Of a DNA stretch of 64,000 nucleotides, positions 17,432 through 26,690 are shown one piece after another. The notes beneath the pieces were generated by a model. The model was not told where the DNA came from and searched no databases. It worked only from the letters and a program-made list of their open reading frames with translations. Source of the stretch: CAIXSC01 sp046349915. GTDB taxonomy: Bacteria; Planctomycetota; Planctomycetia; Pirellulales; Pirellulaceae. The stretch spans positions 186,001 to 250,000 of the forward strand of contig JAXMBL010000006.1 of NCBI GenBank assembly GCA_046349915.1, written 5' to 3'. Position 1 is the first letter of the stretch. Each line of letters begins with the position of its first letter. The position numbers and the translations under genes were made by a program.

Positions 17432-18709
17432 ATGGCAGATCATGAATTTGACAAGGAATTGACCAAATCGATTCAGGTCGCCAAGACGAAGCCGCGTAAT
17501 TTCGCGATCATCGCCAAGGGTACTACCATCCTTAAGCTATTGGTCGAAAGGAAACCGATTAAAGAGGGTCTGTTGAACAAGGCCAAAAGAGAATGCCAAG
17601 GCAACGCCATTATCAAGGGCGTCGTGCGGGGCATCGGCGATGAACTGGTGTTTCAAACGACAGAACAACCTGCCATCACGGACGTGAAACTCAAAGCCTA
17701 TCTCGTCGATGTTTCTCAGTTACTCCTCAAGGCGAGATTTGAATTAGTACCCACGCTGATCGAGATCGATGATGGCACGCCAGACGATGCACCAACGCCA
17801 GATGCAGGACTGAAAAGCGACAAATCTCCTCCGATTTCCACCCCACAAACGTCTTCGGTGGAGAAATCCGAGAAGACCGAGGGCGAAATCGCAACCAACT
17901 TCAAGGCCTGGGCTGAACGCTTAGCAACGGCCTTTAAGGCAGCCTCCAGCGATGTTCAGGCATTGTTGCAACCGTCCCTCATCCAAGCGTTAAGTCTCGG
18001 CAAAGCGGGACGATACGCGGACGCGCAATTACTGTTGCAACGAGTCGAGGATGGATTGGCCAATAAGCAATTGCCGGTGGCGTCGCCGCGTGACACATCC
18101 ATCCCGCCAGATGATGCGGCGACGTTTACCGCGCGCCTCAAGGCGATCCGGTCGCGTTACGCCGAAGCAATAGCCGGATCGCCGCCGAACCGAGAAGTCC
18201 TGGAAAAGGCGATGGCGGTCGTTTTGGAGACGGCGAAAGCTGGCGACTACTCCCGCGGATTAAAGGTACTCGAAGGGCTAACGGCGGCTCTCGACAAAAT
18301 CTCGCCCATTGGCGTGCCTACGTCGAAACAAGGCGCCGACAGGGAATTAGGCGACGAGATAAATGCCTGGGACACTGCTTTGGCCAACGCCCAAGACTCC
18401 TTGACGGCATTTCAGGCCATACTGCGCCAAACTGGCGATCCCGATCTTGAGGTGATTGCAACCAGCGGTATCGACGAGTTGCTCGTAAAGCTGCCTGGCG
18501 AGCTGACTACAGTGCTGAAGTCCACGAGAAACAACCTGACCGATGGACGCGAGACGGCTCAATTACAACTGAAAGAACATCGAAAGTTCCTGGAAACTGA
18601 TAGGCTGATCACCGAATTGGATGAAAATCCCTTTGGACACGAACTGGCAATCCGAGCGACCTTACTCCAAGCGTTGAATGAAGTGCAACGGTTCTTGGCC
18701 CCGTCTTAG
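17432..18709 (+). CDS. Effector-like helical protein with the shared N-terminal domain
   Basis: 425 aa, no signal peptide. Residues about 12-112 carry the domain shared with the 9794 and 26691-28187 products: KPRNFAIIAKGTT, then a basic stretch, IIKGVVRGIGDELVFQ and VKLKAYLVD. A disordered acidic/Pro linker (113-150) follows. Two similar helical modules come next (about 152-210 and 231-291), each with a G-x-Y-x-x-A/G-x-x-x-L turn (KAGRYADAQLLL and KAGDYSRGLKVL); the same module occurs twice in the 26691-28187 protein. No enzymatic domain is visible, but the next gene encodes an M91 metallopeptidase. Together they mirror the single-chain layout of the 9794 protein (sorting domain, helices, effector). 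SD AAGGAG at 17416-17421. Confidence 0.6.
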   Translation: MADHEFDKELTKSIQVAKTKPRNFAIIAKGTTILKLLVERKPIKEGLLNKAKRECQGNAIIKGVVRGIGDELVFQTTEQPAITDVKLKAYLVDVSQLLLKARFELVPTLIEIDDGTPDDAPTPDAGLKSDKSPPISTPQTSSVEKSEKTEGEIATNFKAWAERLATAFKAASSDVQALLQPSLIQALSLGKAGRYADAQLLLQRVEDGLANKQLPVASPRDTSIPPDDAATFTARLKAIRSRYAEAIAGSPPNREVLEKAMAVVLETAKAGDYSRGLKVLEGLTAALDKISPIGVPTSKQGADRELGDEINAWDTALANAQDSLTAFQAILRQTGDPDLEVIATSGIDELLVKLPGELTTVLKSTRNNLTDGRETAQLQLKEHRKFLETDRLITELDENPFGHELAIRATLLQALNEVQRFLAPS

Positions 18710-18780
18710 CCTGAACAATCGTCGAGCGAGAGCACGAATTAGACCGTTAAGTCAACCAATTGCGGAAAGGTAGTACTGAC

Positions 18781-18960
18781 GTGGCCGATGCGATGACTGA
18801 CTTCCTGCGCGAGCCTGATGCGAGCACTTTTGAACGGATAAGGGCGATAGTTCTCGCCGACCCGAATTACAGTTTCTATTCCACGGAGGTGGACGAACTC
18901 GTCGAGCTAGCCGAAGCAGACGCTCGCGGCGTTGGAGAAGCAACTGTTTGCCTGGAATGA
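18781..18960 (+). pseudogene. N-terminal fragment of the M91 metallopeptidase gene, split by a frameshift
   Basis: 59 codons from a GTG start. The helix STEVDELVELAEADA runs out of frame near 18920 into an unrelated tail and stop. Skipping one base there continues in the +1 frame as AALEKQLFAWNDRRAAQ, a helix of the same character, and into the metallopeptidase at 18932. The joined product would be about 372 aa. The downstream frame has a stop (TAG) at about 18907, so it cannot start earlier. Sequencing error, a decayed gene and programmed frameshifting are all possible. Confidence 0.5.
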
Positions 18961-19900
18961 CCGGCGAGCTGCCCAGAACTTGCCGCCCTCCGCTGAGGCC
19001 GTGGCATTGCTTGACCTCCATCAAGTCGTTCATCAAAAGTTTGTGGGGGAGGTAGTTGCCGACCCCAATCTCGATCCGCCAATCGCTGGTTACGACGACT
19101 TGAAGCCCATCGAGGAGAAAGAGAGACTGAAGCAGACTTGGAACAATATCGTAGAACACCGAGGCGTTTTCCTCATAGACAAAAAAAACCAGCAGTTCAC
19201 TGAGGAGATGCTCGCCAATTTCTCCCGTCTACTGGCAAGTCAGGCTGGAAAGTACCTGATCAACCAGCTGAACGAAAGGAGAAAACATGTCAAAGTCATC
19301 CATGCCAAAGAAATGGCGGCCAAGCCAAGTAACCCTACATCAAGCCGATACGACAAAGGCACGAAGCAGCCGCGCGATGGTTCTGGTACGGAACTGCTGA
19401 TGCCAACGGGAAGTGAGCTCCTAGGCAGCAACGACGTTTCGTACACCGAGAACGGCAACTATCTTTACAACCCTTCGTTTATCGGCCTGGGACATGAATT
19501 GATCCATGCACTGCACTTCTCCCGAGGAAAAGGACGAGGCGAAATGCCCGCTGACGTGCAGAATGATGAATGGCACGATCAGGAAGAATATCGAACTATC
19601 TCCAAGGGCAAAACGACCGAAAACACGCTGCGTCATCAGTACGGTCTCACGCTCGAACGATTTGGCCATGGCGATGTTGCCGCCAAGGACGAGATTAACG
19701 TTGCATTTGCCAACGCTCTCAAGGCCAGCAAGGAGTTGGCGGACTCGGAACGACGCCTAGCCGTAGAAAAGAACCTGCAAGAAAAAAATCTCGATCCCAA
19801 GTTGCTCAGCGACGTCAAAAAGTTGGAGTATGAGCACCGCTCCCGCGACTCGTTAGGCAGCCAGTCGAAAAAGGCTACCAGCAGCTCCACTCCTGGGTGA
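18932..19900 (+). CDS. M91 (NleD-like) effector zinc metallopeptidase
   Basis: 322 aa counted from a TTG, but probably the main part of a longer frameshifted gene (see the fragment at 18781-18960). The zinc motif is HELIHALH at residues 188-195 (His188, Glu189, His192), preceded by FIGLG. The family-specific second block EEYRTISKGKTTENTLRHQYG (218 on), read in pieces EEYRTI and TENTLR, supplies the third ligand, likely Glu218 or Glu219. This matches peptidase family M91, whose characterised member NleD is a type III effector of enteropathogenic E. coli that cleaves the activation loop of host JNK and p38. No signal peptide. The C-terminal 70 residues are a basic helix. Lying behind the helical sorting-domain protein, it is probably delivered to or acts on another cell; the target is unknown. 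Confidence 0.75.
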   Translation: MEKQLFAWNDRRAAQNLPPSAEAVALLDLHQVVHQKFVGEVVADPNLDPPIAGYDDLKPIEEKERLKQTWNNIVEHRGVFLIDKKNQQFTEEMLANFSRLLASQAGKYLINQLNERRKHVKVIHAKEMAAKPSNPTSSRYDKGTKQPRDGSGTELLMPTGSELLGSNDVSYTENGNYLYNPSFIGLGHELIHALHFSRGKGRGEMPADVQNDEWHDQEEYRTISKGKTTENTLRHQYGLTLERFGHGDVAAKDEINVAFANALKASKELADSERRLAVEKNLQEKNLDPKLLSDVKKLEYEHRSRDSLGSQSKKATSSSTPG

Positions 19901-19996
19901 GCGGGGCTGGAATGCGTGACTGAGAGGCCAGAACTGCGACAGATCGCGACTTAGGGAACTGGACATCTTGTCGATAGTCAATTCCTAACGGAGTCG

Positions 19997-22900
19997 TTAC
20001 TTCGACTTATCCTTCTTCTTGGGCTCTTGCTCGGGCGTCAGCGCCCACTCTTTCAGCAGTTCCTTCAGTTCCGCCTCTTCCTTGGGCAAGCCCTTCTTCA
20101 GCTCTTGCTCCATCTCCCCGTAGGTCTTTTCAATCTCTTCGATCCGCTCAGTCGATTCGCTCTTGAGTTTCTCGAGATACTCCTTCTCTTTGCGAGCGTC
20201 GGGATGCTTCGACTTCGCCTCTTGCACGAGTTCTTCCAGCGAGGAGCGGACGCCATCGATGTAATCGCGAACGGCAAGAATCGGTTGCCCAGCTTCATTC
20301 TTCGGCTCGAACTTACCGAGCGCCTTCGCGAGGCGATCGATCGCGACCACGTACTGACCTTGCACCTCGAGGAACGGGTTCAGCTTGGCGAGAAACGGAT
20401 TGATTCGGTTCGTCACCATATCGCGAATCGAGTTCTTATACGCGAGCGAAGTTCTCTTGGCGTTCTCCACGTACTTTCTGCGCGCGGCGTGCTGTTTCAA
20501 CAACGAGTGAATCGTGGCGCGGAAGTCGTTCTTGAAATCGACATCTTTCTGCTTTTCTTCCTCGTCGTCTTCGGCCTCCTTGGCCATCTTGGCAAACGCC
20601 TCGAGCGAATCTTTGAAGCGTTCCGTTTCTTTCTTGAAGTTCTCTTTCAGCGCCGCGAAACCACGCATCTGAAATTGGTACTCAGAGCGACCTTCGGAGA
20701 AATATTTTTCCGCGGTCTCGAATTGTTCCAACGCATCCGTGAACTTCAAACGGTCCACTTCGTAGACGCCATACAATCCTTCGAGCGCACTGACTCCCGC
20801 GGGCAACAACCCCGCATCCGTTACGGCGCTCGCGAGGTTGGTCTTCCAGTTCGCCAGTGTAGGCAACCCCGTGCCAACCGGCTCCCATTTGCTGTCGGCC
20901 AGCGCCTTAATCAGCTTGGGGTCGTCATTGAACTTGGTCTCCAGGTAGCGAACAACTAATTGGACGTTGGTTCCTTCGTCCTCTAAGTTCTCTTCCGACA
21001 GACCGCAGACTCGCATACCCATCTTGGCGATCGGGTCGTTCTCGATAATGGCGCCGTACGCCATCGCATATTTCGACAACGTCGGGTTGCCGCGTAAGAC
21101 CTCGCGCATCAACTTGCGGTCAGTCTGATCCCCCAATTCAATGCATTTGCGGTACTTCGACCACTGCAAGCGGGCGTCGGCCATCTCCCTGAGTTTGAAG
21201 CTCATGTCCGCCATCGCTTGGCCAGCCGAGGCAGCTTTGCTGACAATGACGCCCGCGAGCGCACCGGCGCCAAACCCCGCTGCGCCCGCCACTGAAAGTC
21301 CACCGCCGATCACTTTCATCAGATCGAAAATGGCGTGGATCGTTCGTTCGGAAATCTGGATACGCAGGTTCTTCACGCGATTGGCGAAAGCCGCCGCATA
21401 GACGCTCGCCCCCTTCAACGCGTTTTCAACCTGATCGCACCACTGATTCAGCTCCACCGCCTTCTTGGCCGCGATGATCAGATTCTTGACGAAGTCCTTC
21501 CCCGCGGACGCCATCTGCAGCGGTTCAAAAAATTCGGCGGCCGTCTTCATGCCCGTGTCGAAAATCGCTTCCGCGATCTTCAGAGCCGCACGCGTCTTCT
21601 CGATCTTGGCGATCATCTTCTCGATCGAGTTCTGGAACTTCTTCTCTTCGCCCAGCGCCTCACGATCCTTCGGATCCATGAAGGCCTGCGCAAGCAGGTC
21701 ATCGAGTTCGTTGGTGAAGTCCTTGTTATCAGGGCTGAGTTCGCGTTCCAACTCCTCCTTGATCGCTTCATCCTGCTTGAGCGCCATCTGCTCCTTGGCG
21801 GCCTGAATTGCCTCGGGGTCAAGCTTCAACGGATCGATTTTCTTGACTGCTTCGAAGCCGCCTTCGAGATCGTCATCCGAGATCCCCTCGATCGCCTTCT
21901 CTAACTCTTCCTTCTCGTCCTCGTCGAAATCCTGCGAGTCGATGTAATGGCCCATTCCCTCCTGGAATGCTCGCTGGCTGGCATTTTTCGCGACTTCCAA
22001 CAGACCGGCGAGATCGGGCGGGTTTTGCTTCAGGCACTTGATCGCCGTGCCCGCATCGACGGCGGACGACAAGCCGATGGAAAGATAGTGCCCCAATTCG
22101 CTCAGTTGCCCGTCCTTTCCTTGATCAGCAAATTCAAAGGCCGACTCGATGGCCTTCGCCATCTCTTGGAACGCTCCCTTGGGATCGCCCGCGGCGAACT
22201 TTTGGCCGACAATCGCCCCCTTCGTCGAGGCCTTATAGCCCGCGTTGATCATGTTAGCGAGGCTTTTGTCGACTCCAGCCGTCGCTAACGCTTGTTCCAG
22301 CATATCGCCGACCGCATCGACAATCGTGCCCGCGTCCTTCTCGATGACGCCTTCGACAATCGTCAATGTCGCTTGCGCGAACGTGTTGGTCGCATCCGCG
22401 ACGTTGGACAAGAGCGACGGACCGCCGCAGGCGTCATTGATCGAGATAATGACGGTAGTAGCTCGGTCGATGAAGAACTTGGCGGTCCCTGTCTTACTCT
22501 CCGCATACTTGTCTTGCTCCGCCTGGGCGCGCTCCTGATAGTACTCGTTCGCCCCGCGAAACACCTGTACGGTTTCGTTGTAAATGTCGTCGACCAGATT
22601 GTCGGGACAGATCCCCTCGCGCACCAACGGCTTCCAATATTCCTCGCGAATCTCTTTCGCGGTAAAGAGCGGCGAGCCGTTGTATTCCGCGGTCTCTAGC
22701 CGCTTCGACAGGGCGTTGAGTCGATCCTTGGCGGTGATCGCGCGACGCATGACGTCGCGTTCCAAGGCCTCCGTCAATTCGCGAGTATCGTGGACGGTGT
22801 CTAGTTCTTCGTCGGCTTCCCAGCGATCGCTTTGGTCGGTCAAGAGCGACGCAATCTCCTTCTTCCCCGACTTGACCGTAAACTTGATCAACTCGCGCAC

Positions 22901-23038
22901 TTCGTATTTCACTTCCAGCGTTTCGGTGCGAACACCGGCGAGCACCTCGGCGCGAGCTTTTTCGCGTTCCGCCCAGCCGTCGGCGCTAACGCCCGAGATT
23001 TCCTTGATCCATTCACGTTGATCTTCTGTCAGTGGCAT
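19997..23038 (-). CDS. Giant helical protein with Gly-rich hydrophobic segment
   Basis: 1013 aa, no signal peptide; start preceded by AGGAG. Mostly charged alpha-helix with long predicted coiled coils (about 85-120, 365-500, 790-870, 930-1000). A weakly hydrophobic Ala/Gly-rich part occurs at 215-300. A strong one at about 570-605 (VIGGGLSVAGAAGFGAG, then ALAGVIVSKAA) has the small-residue spacing of a membrane-inserting helical hairpin as in pore-forming toxins or phage tape measures. After it, about 620-700, lies a compact block with NPTLSKYAMAYGAI and RVCGLSEENL that may be a folded core. The tail ends in KKKDKSK. Last gene of the apparent operon C-1147-1013. Function unknown; pore-forming effector or scaffold are guesses. 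Confidence 0.55.
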   Translation of the reverse strand: MPLTEDQREWIKEISGVSADGWAEREKARAEVLAGVRTETLEVKYEVRELIKFTVKSGKKEIASLLTDQSDRWEADEELDTVHDTRELTEALERDVMRRAITAKDRLNALSKRLETAEYNGSPLFTAKEIREEYWKPLVREGICPDNLVDDIYNETVQVFRGANEYYQERAQAEQDKYAESKTGTAKFFIDRATTVIISINDACGGPSLLSNVADATNTFAQATLTIVEGVIEKDAGTIVDAVGDMLEQALATAGVDKSLANMINAGYKASTKGAIVGQKFAAGDPKGAFQEMAKAIESAFEFADQGKDGQLSELGHYLSIGLSSAVDAGTAIKCLKQNPPDLAGLLEVAKNASQRAFQEGMGHYIDSQDFDEDEKEELEKAIEGISDDDLEGGFEAVKKIDPLKLDPEAIQAAKEQMALKQDEAIKEELERELSPDNKDFTNELDDLLAQAFMDPKDREALGEEKKFQNSIEKMIAKIEKTRAALKIAEAIFDTGMKTAAEFFEPLQMASAGKDFVKNLIIAAKKAVELNQWCDQVENALKGASVYAAAFANRVKNLRIQISERTIHAIFDLMKVIGGGLSVAGAAGFGAGALAGVIVSKAASAGQAMADMSFKLREMADARLQWSKYRKCIELGDQTDRKLMREVLRGNPTLSKYAMAYGAIIENDPIAKMGMRVCGLSEENLEDEGTNVQLVVRYLETKFNDDPKLIKALADSKWEPVGTGLPTLANWKTNLASAVTDAGLLPAGVSALEGLYGVYEVDRLKFTDALEQFETAEKYFSEGRSEYQFQMRGFAALKENFKKETERFKDSLEAFAKMAKEAEDDEEEKQKDVDFKNDFRATIHSLLKQHAARRKYVENAKRTSLAYKNSIRDMVTNRINPFLAKLNPFLEVQGQYVVAIDRLAKALGKFEPKNEAGQPILAVRDYIDGVRSSLEELVQEAKSKHPDARKEKEYLEKLKSESTERIEEIEKTYGEMEQELKKGLPKEEAELKELLKEWALTPEQEPKKKDKSK

Positions 23039-23124
23039 GCGGACAACTCCTGATCGGGAGAGTATTTCTTGCGGAGTGGGCTAGCTAGGGCGGCGTTCGT
23101 CGACCGTGCAATGCGGAACGCTCA

Positions 23125-26100
23125 TCAGGTCCTGATGACAACCGCGTCCTCAATGGCTCGCAGCTGCGCGTACAACGGTCCCGACGGAATCGGAACTCCA
23201 AACTTGTTGTTGCGGAGCGCGATCAGAATCGGGTCGTTCAATACAATGCGTTGATAATCTCGAACCGTTTGCAGGATCGCCTCGCGCGCCGCTCGATGGT
23301 TCTCCAACGACTCGCTCACGTTATCCAATTGGGCGATCGGCTTATCAAAGGCGTTGGCGAGGATGCCGCGATCCGCCAGCGAGCTAGGAATGGCGTCGAG
23401 CACGCTTTGTAATTCCTGGCCTGTCGTTGTCGGATCGTCCTTAAAGCCTTGCCGGACGGCCTCCTTCAGGGCAACCAATCCCTGATTGACCATATCGACC
23501 TTCTGCGAGAACGATTTGCCGAGCGGCAACAGCGACTTGCTCTTCTTCGCTCGCCCCGAGTTCATCACGTCGGCATGCAGATTCTTCATCTCGGCCAACT
23601 GGCTCTCCGCCGAAATCAACTCGCCCGATTTCAGCGACTGATCGATCCCCTTGAGACCGTTCTCCAGCACCTTGAGTTGTTTGTCGTCGCCATTGCTGTT
23701 CTTGACGAAATTCTTGGCTGCGACCAACTCATTCTTCTTGAAGGCCTCAACCTCCTTGGTCAACTCTTCCTTCTTCTTCGCGTTGTCGATCTCATTCTGC
23801 TTGGCCAGCGCGATGGCGGCGTTGGCCGACTTGCCGAGAGCTTCCAGTTGGTCATCGGCGACATCCAGTCGCTTGTCGCGGATTTCCACCAGACGGTTAT
23901 AGGCGGCCTCCACCACTCCGGCTCGAGTCTCGCTCTTGATCAAATTGTCGCACCCCGTGATCTCGCTGGTGATAGTGCCGAGATCGGGCGGCGTGGTCGG
24001 CAATTTGGGATTCGCCTTCGTGTTCACTCGCTGAACCAACGTCGCCACCTTCTGATTCACTTGGTTCAAGAGCGCGGGGGTCTTGCCGCGAATCTCGAGA
24101 ATCTTGACGGCGTTGTCGACGGACGGTTTGACATCGCGATCGCGACAACGCGCGATCATCTCAATCGCTTCCTTGTTCGACTTGCCGACGATTCCCAGCT
24201 TCAACTTATCCCAACGCTCGCGCAGACTCTTTTGCTGGGTCGGGTCGACTTGCTTCAGCGCGGGCGTTTGAATCAGCAGCAGCAGATCCTTCAATTGCTT
24301 GTCCAGGTTGCGGAAGCTTCCCTCGACGGTCGCGTCATTGCCGAAATCCTGCGCTACCTTCGTCAGTTCCGCGGCGACTCGACGAAGAATTTCGGCAGCG
24401 GACTTGATTGCTGAAGTGTTGCTACTCTGTTCATACGCAAGAGCGCCCTGCGCTTCGGTCACAAGCTGATTGATATAGGCATCCGCGAGCTTCGTTCCTT
24501 TTCCCAAAATGCCTGTCCGTGGAGTCGCCTTGGAGTATTCGCTCTTGGCGACCGCAAACAACCGCTTGGCCTCTTGTAGTTGGCCTGCCGCCAAATTGAT
24601 GGCGGTATCCGCGCGGGACAAGAATGCCGTCCCAATCGCATCCGTCGCCGCCTTGTAAACTTCGCGGGCTTGGACCAAGAGCGACTCTTTCGGAGAGTCA
24701 GGATTGAGCGACAGTTCATCCAGGAACTTTGTGAACTCGCACTTCGCATTCTCCGCGTCGATTTCCGCTTGCTCGTAAATGGCGAGCAGCGCGAAGTACT
24801 CATCGCCTCCATGCTCGCCCAATTCCGACAGCTTCTGATCAGCCAGATCACGAGCCGTGGTCCAGGCTAATTCCGCGTCCGTGAACTCTTTGCGGCGAGT
24901 CTGAACGGCTACCATGTCCTGCAGGCCGCGAGTTCCCTCTTCGGAACCACTCAAGAACCCCTTGACGCTCTTCTCGATGCTCGCCAGCGTCAGCAATCCT
25001 TCCGAGACGGCAACCTTCATCTGATCAATTTGGAGGTAGATCCCACCCGACTTGACGCTGAAGCGGATATTGTTGACTTGGTTTTGCAAGTGATCGACGG
25101 CGTCCACTTTGTCGGGGTCCGACGTGCGCACTTTCTCGACCAACTGCTGAACCAAAATGCCGACACTCTCGGCTCGTTCCACCAACGACTCCGCCAGTTC
25201 AATCGCCTCGCCCTGCGATTTAGAGATCTCGTGGATCTCCTGAGCGATCGACCCCTCGGGGATCGATTCTTCCTCCCAATCCTGGTCGCGATCGACAGAG
25301 GCCAGTCGCACATTCAAGATTTTGTCGAGCGCGATTTTGCATTCGTCGAAGGAGCGTAGATTCTCCGCTTTCCACAGGATGTCGTCGACTTCCGCCATCA
25401 CTTCGGCTTTGTATTTCCAGGTCCAGGGCTTTTCCGCCAAGTTCTTCTCCGATTGCACCATCGCGTCAACCTTCAGGGCGATCTTCGGCGCTACAACTTG
25501 GGAGTATTTCTTCCAGTCCTCCAGCTTCCTGGATTCCTCGTTAATCGCGCTCGCGATTTTCCCCGCCAGCGGACCCAGCAATTGGTTGGCAGCTTCAAAG
25601 TTCTTCAGCGTGCTCTGAAAGTGAGCTTCCACGCTGACCTGCGAAAACTCGACAAACTTTGCACGCGAGGTGACCTTGGCGAGTTCTTCGAGAGGGGTCT
25701 CCAAGTTGCGGCAATGCTCCTCATACGTCCGCTTGGCGTTCTCCTGACTCACCTTGAGCTGCCCGGCTTCCCGGATCACCTGCTCGCAGAGATCGACCGC
25801 CATGATGTAATCGCCGCCAGGCTTCGCTGCGTCCTCGGCCAAGACGAAGAAATCGTAGATCCCCCGCTTTTGTTCCAACGTGCAAAACTCGTCGCATTCC
25901 TCGACCAGTTCGCTCGCCTTCTTCAACTTGCCCGCCGCCTCCTTGGACGCTTTCTTCCCGGACTTGACGGCTTCGTCGACCTCCCCCTTGAGCGTGCTTA
26001 ACTTGCGGATTTGCTCTTCGTAAACCTCTTTAGTCCGCTCCGTGGGCATGTCGAGCATCAACGTTTCGTACTCATTCTTCAATCGCAGATGCTCGGAGGA

Positions 26101-26568
26101 ACTGAGGGGCTGAAGGTCACTCAACGCTTTCACGCAAGCCTGTTGCTCGTTCTGCCACTCCTGGTTGACCCCGCGCAGCAGCTCGTTGATTTTCTTATCG
26201 ACTTCGACCTTTTGCTTGTCGGCGTTCTGCTTAGCCGTTTTCTGGCGTTCCGGCGACTCCAGAAACACCTTTAGTTCCAGCTTGAGTAGTTCGAGTTGCT
26301 CGGACTCGACCTTGACCGCTTCCTTGTCTCCGTTTTGGTACGCCTTCAAGGCCCGTTTGGCGATGGCAACGTATCGCTTCTCAAAACCTGTAAGGTCCCC
26401 GCTCTCAATCTGCTTCCCGCCCTCCTTCAGCTTTTGCCGCAGCTCATTGATCTGCTTGACCACCGCATCGCTGCGTTTCTCCATCCCCCCCTTGCCGATG
26501 CTCAGTCCGAGGATTTTCCGCGCTTCCTTGCACCATTTCTGAGCTTCGCTGATTTCGCCGACAGACAT
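23125..26568 (-). CDS. Giant all-helical repeat protein
   Basis: 1147 aa, no signal peptide or membrane segment; SD GGGAGAG at good distance. The entire chain is charged, Lys/Glu/Ala/Leu-rich helix. Helix-turn units with a G-D/N turn recur, for example ALKAYQNGDKEAVKV and KSGELISAESQLAEM, similar in style to the helical modules in the 17432 and 26691-28187 proteins. No cysteine cluster, Walker motif or HExxH is seen. It is probably a spectrin-like or tape-like structural protein. It is the middle gene of the minus-strand trio, 86 and 122 bp from its neighbours. Confidence 0.55.
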   Translation of the reverse strand: MSVGEISEAQKWCKEARKILGLSIGKGGMEKRSDAVVKQINELRQKLKEGGKQIESGDLTGFEKRYVAIAKRALKAYQNGDKEAVKVESEQLELLKLELKVFLESPERQKTAKQNADKQKVEVDKKINELLRGVNQEWQNEQQACVKALSDLQPLSSSEHLRLKNEYETLMLDMPTERTKEVYEEQIRKLSTLKGEVDEAVKSGKKASKEAAGKLKKASELVEECDEFCTLEQKRGIYDFFVLAEDAAKPGGDYIMAVDLCEQVIREAGQLKVSQENAKRTYEEHCRNLETPLEELAKVTSRAKFVEFSQVSVEAHFQSTLKNFEAANQLLGPLAGKIASAINEESRKLEDWKKYSQVVAPKIALKVDAMVQSEKNLAEKPWTWKYKAEVMAEVDDILWKAENLRSFDECKIALDKILNVRLASVDRDQDWEEESIPEGSIAQEIHEISKSQGEAIELAESLVERAESVGILVQQLVEKVRTSDPDKVDAVDHLQNQVNNIRFSVKSGGIYLQIDQMKVAVSEGLLTLASIEKSVKGFLSGSEEGTRGLQDMVAVQTRRKEFTDAELAWTTARDLADQKLSELGEHGGDEYFALLAIYEQAEIDAENAKCEFTKFLDELSLNPDSPKESLLVQAREVYKAATDAIGTAFLSRADTAINLAAGQLQEAKRLFAVAKSEYSKATPRTGILGKGTKLADAYINQLVTEAQGALAYEQSSNTSAIKSAAEILRRVAAELTKVAQDFGNDATVEGSFRNLDKQLKDLLLLIQTPALKQVDPTQQKSLRERWDKLKLGIVGKSNKEAIEMIARCRDRDVKPSVDNAVKILEIRGKTPALLNQVNQKVATLVQRVNTKANPKLPTTPPDLGTITSEITGCDNLIKSETRAGVVEAAYNRLVEIRDKRLDVADDQLEALGKSANAAIALAKQNEIDNAKKKEELTKEVEAFKKNELVAAKNFVKNSNGDDKQLKVLENGLKGIDQSLKSGELISAESQLAEMKNLHADVMNSGRAKKSKSLLPLGKSFSQKVDMVNQGLVALKEAVRQGFKDDPTTTGQELQSVLDAIPSSLADRGILANAFDKPIAQLDNVSESLENHRAAREAILQTVRDYQRIVLNDPILIALRNNKFGVPIPSGPLYAQLRAIEDAVVIRT

Positions 26569-26690
26569 GGATCTCTCCCTCTCGCTTCAATTATGCAGCT
26601 ATGCGCCGCGGGGCGATCAACGCTTACAACGGAACTTGCCCCTGACCAATTAGCGCTCTCGAGTGATTTGAGAACGCTAATCGCCGACCA

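Noticed and set aside
20027..22699. Plus-strand frames of 100-310 codons opposite the 1013-aa gene
   Set aside because: They are antisense to a coding region with the expected codon bias; their products are Leu/Arg/Phe-rich, typical of antisense frames.
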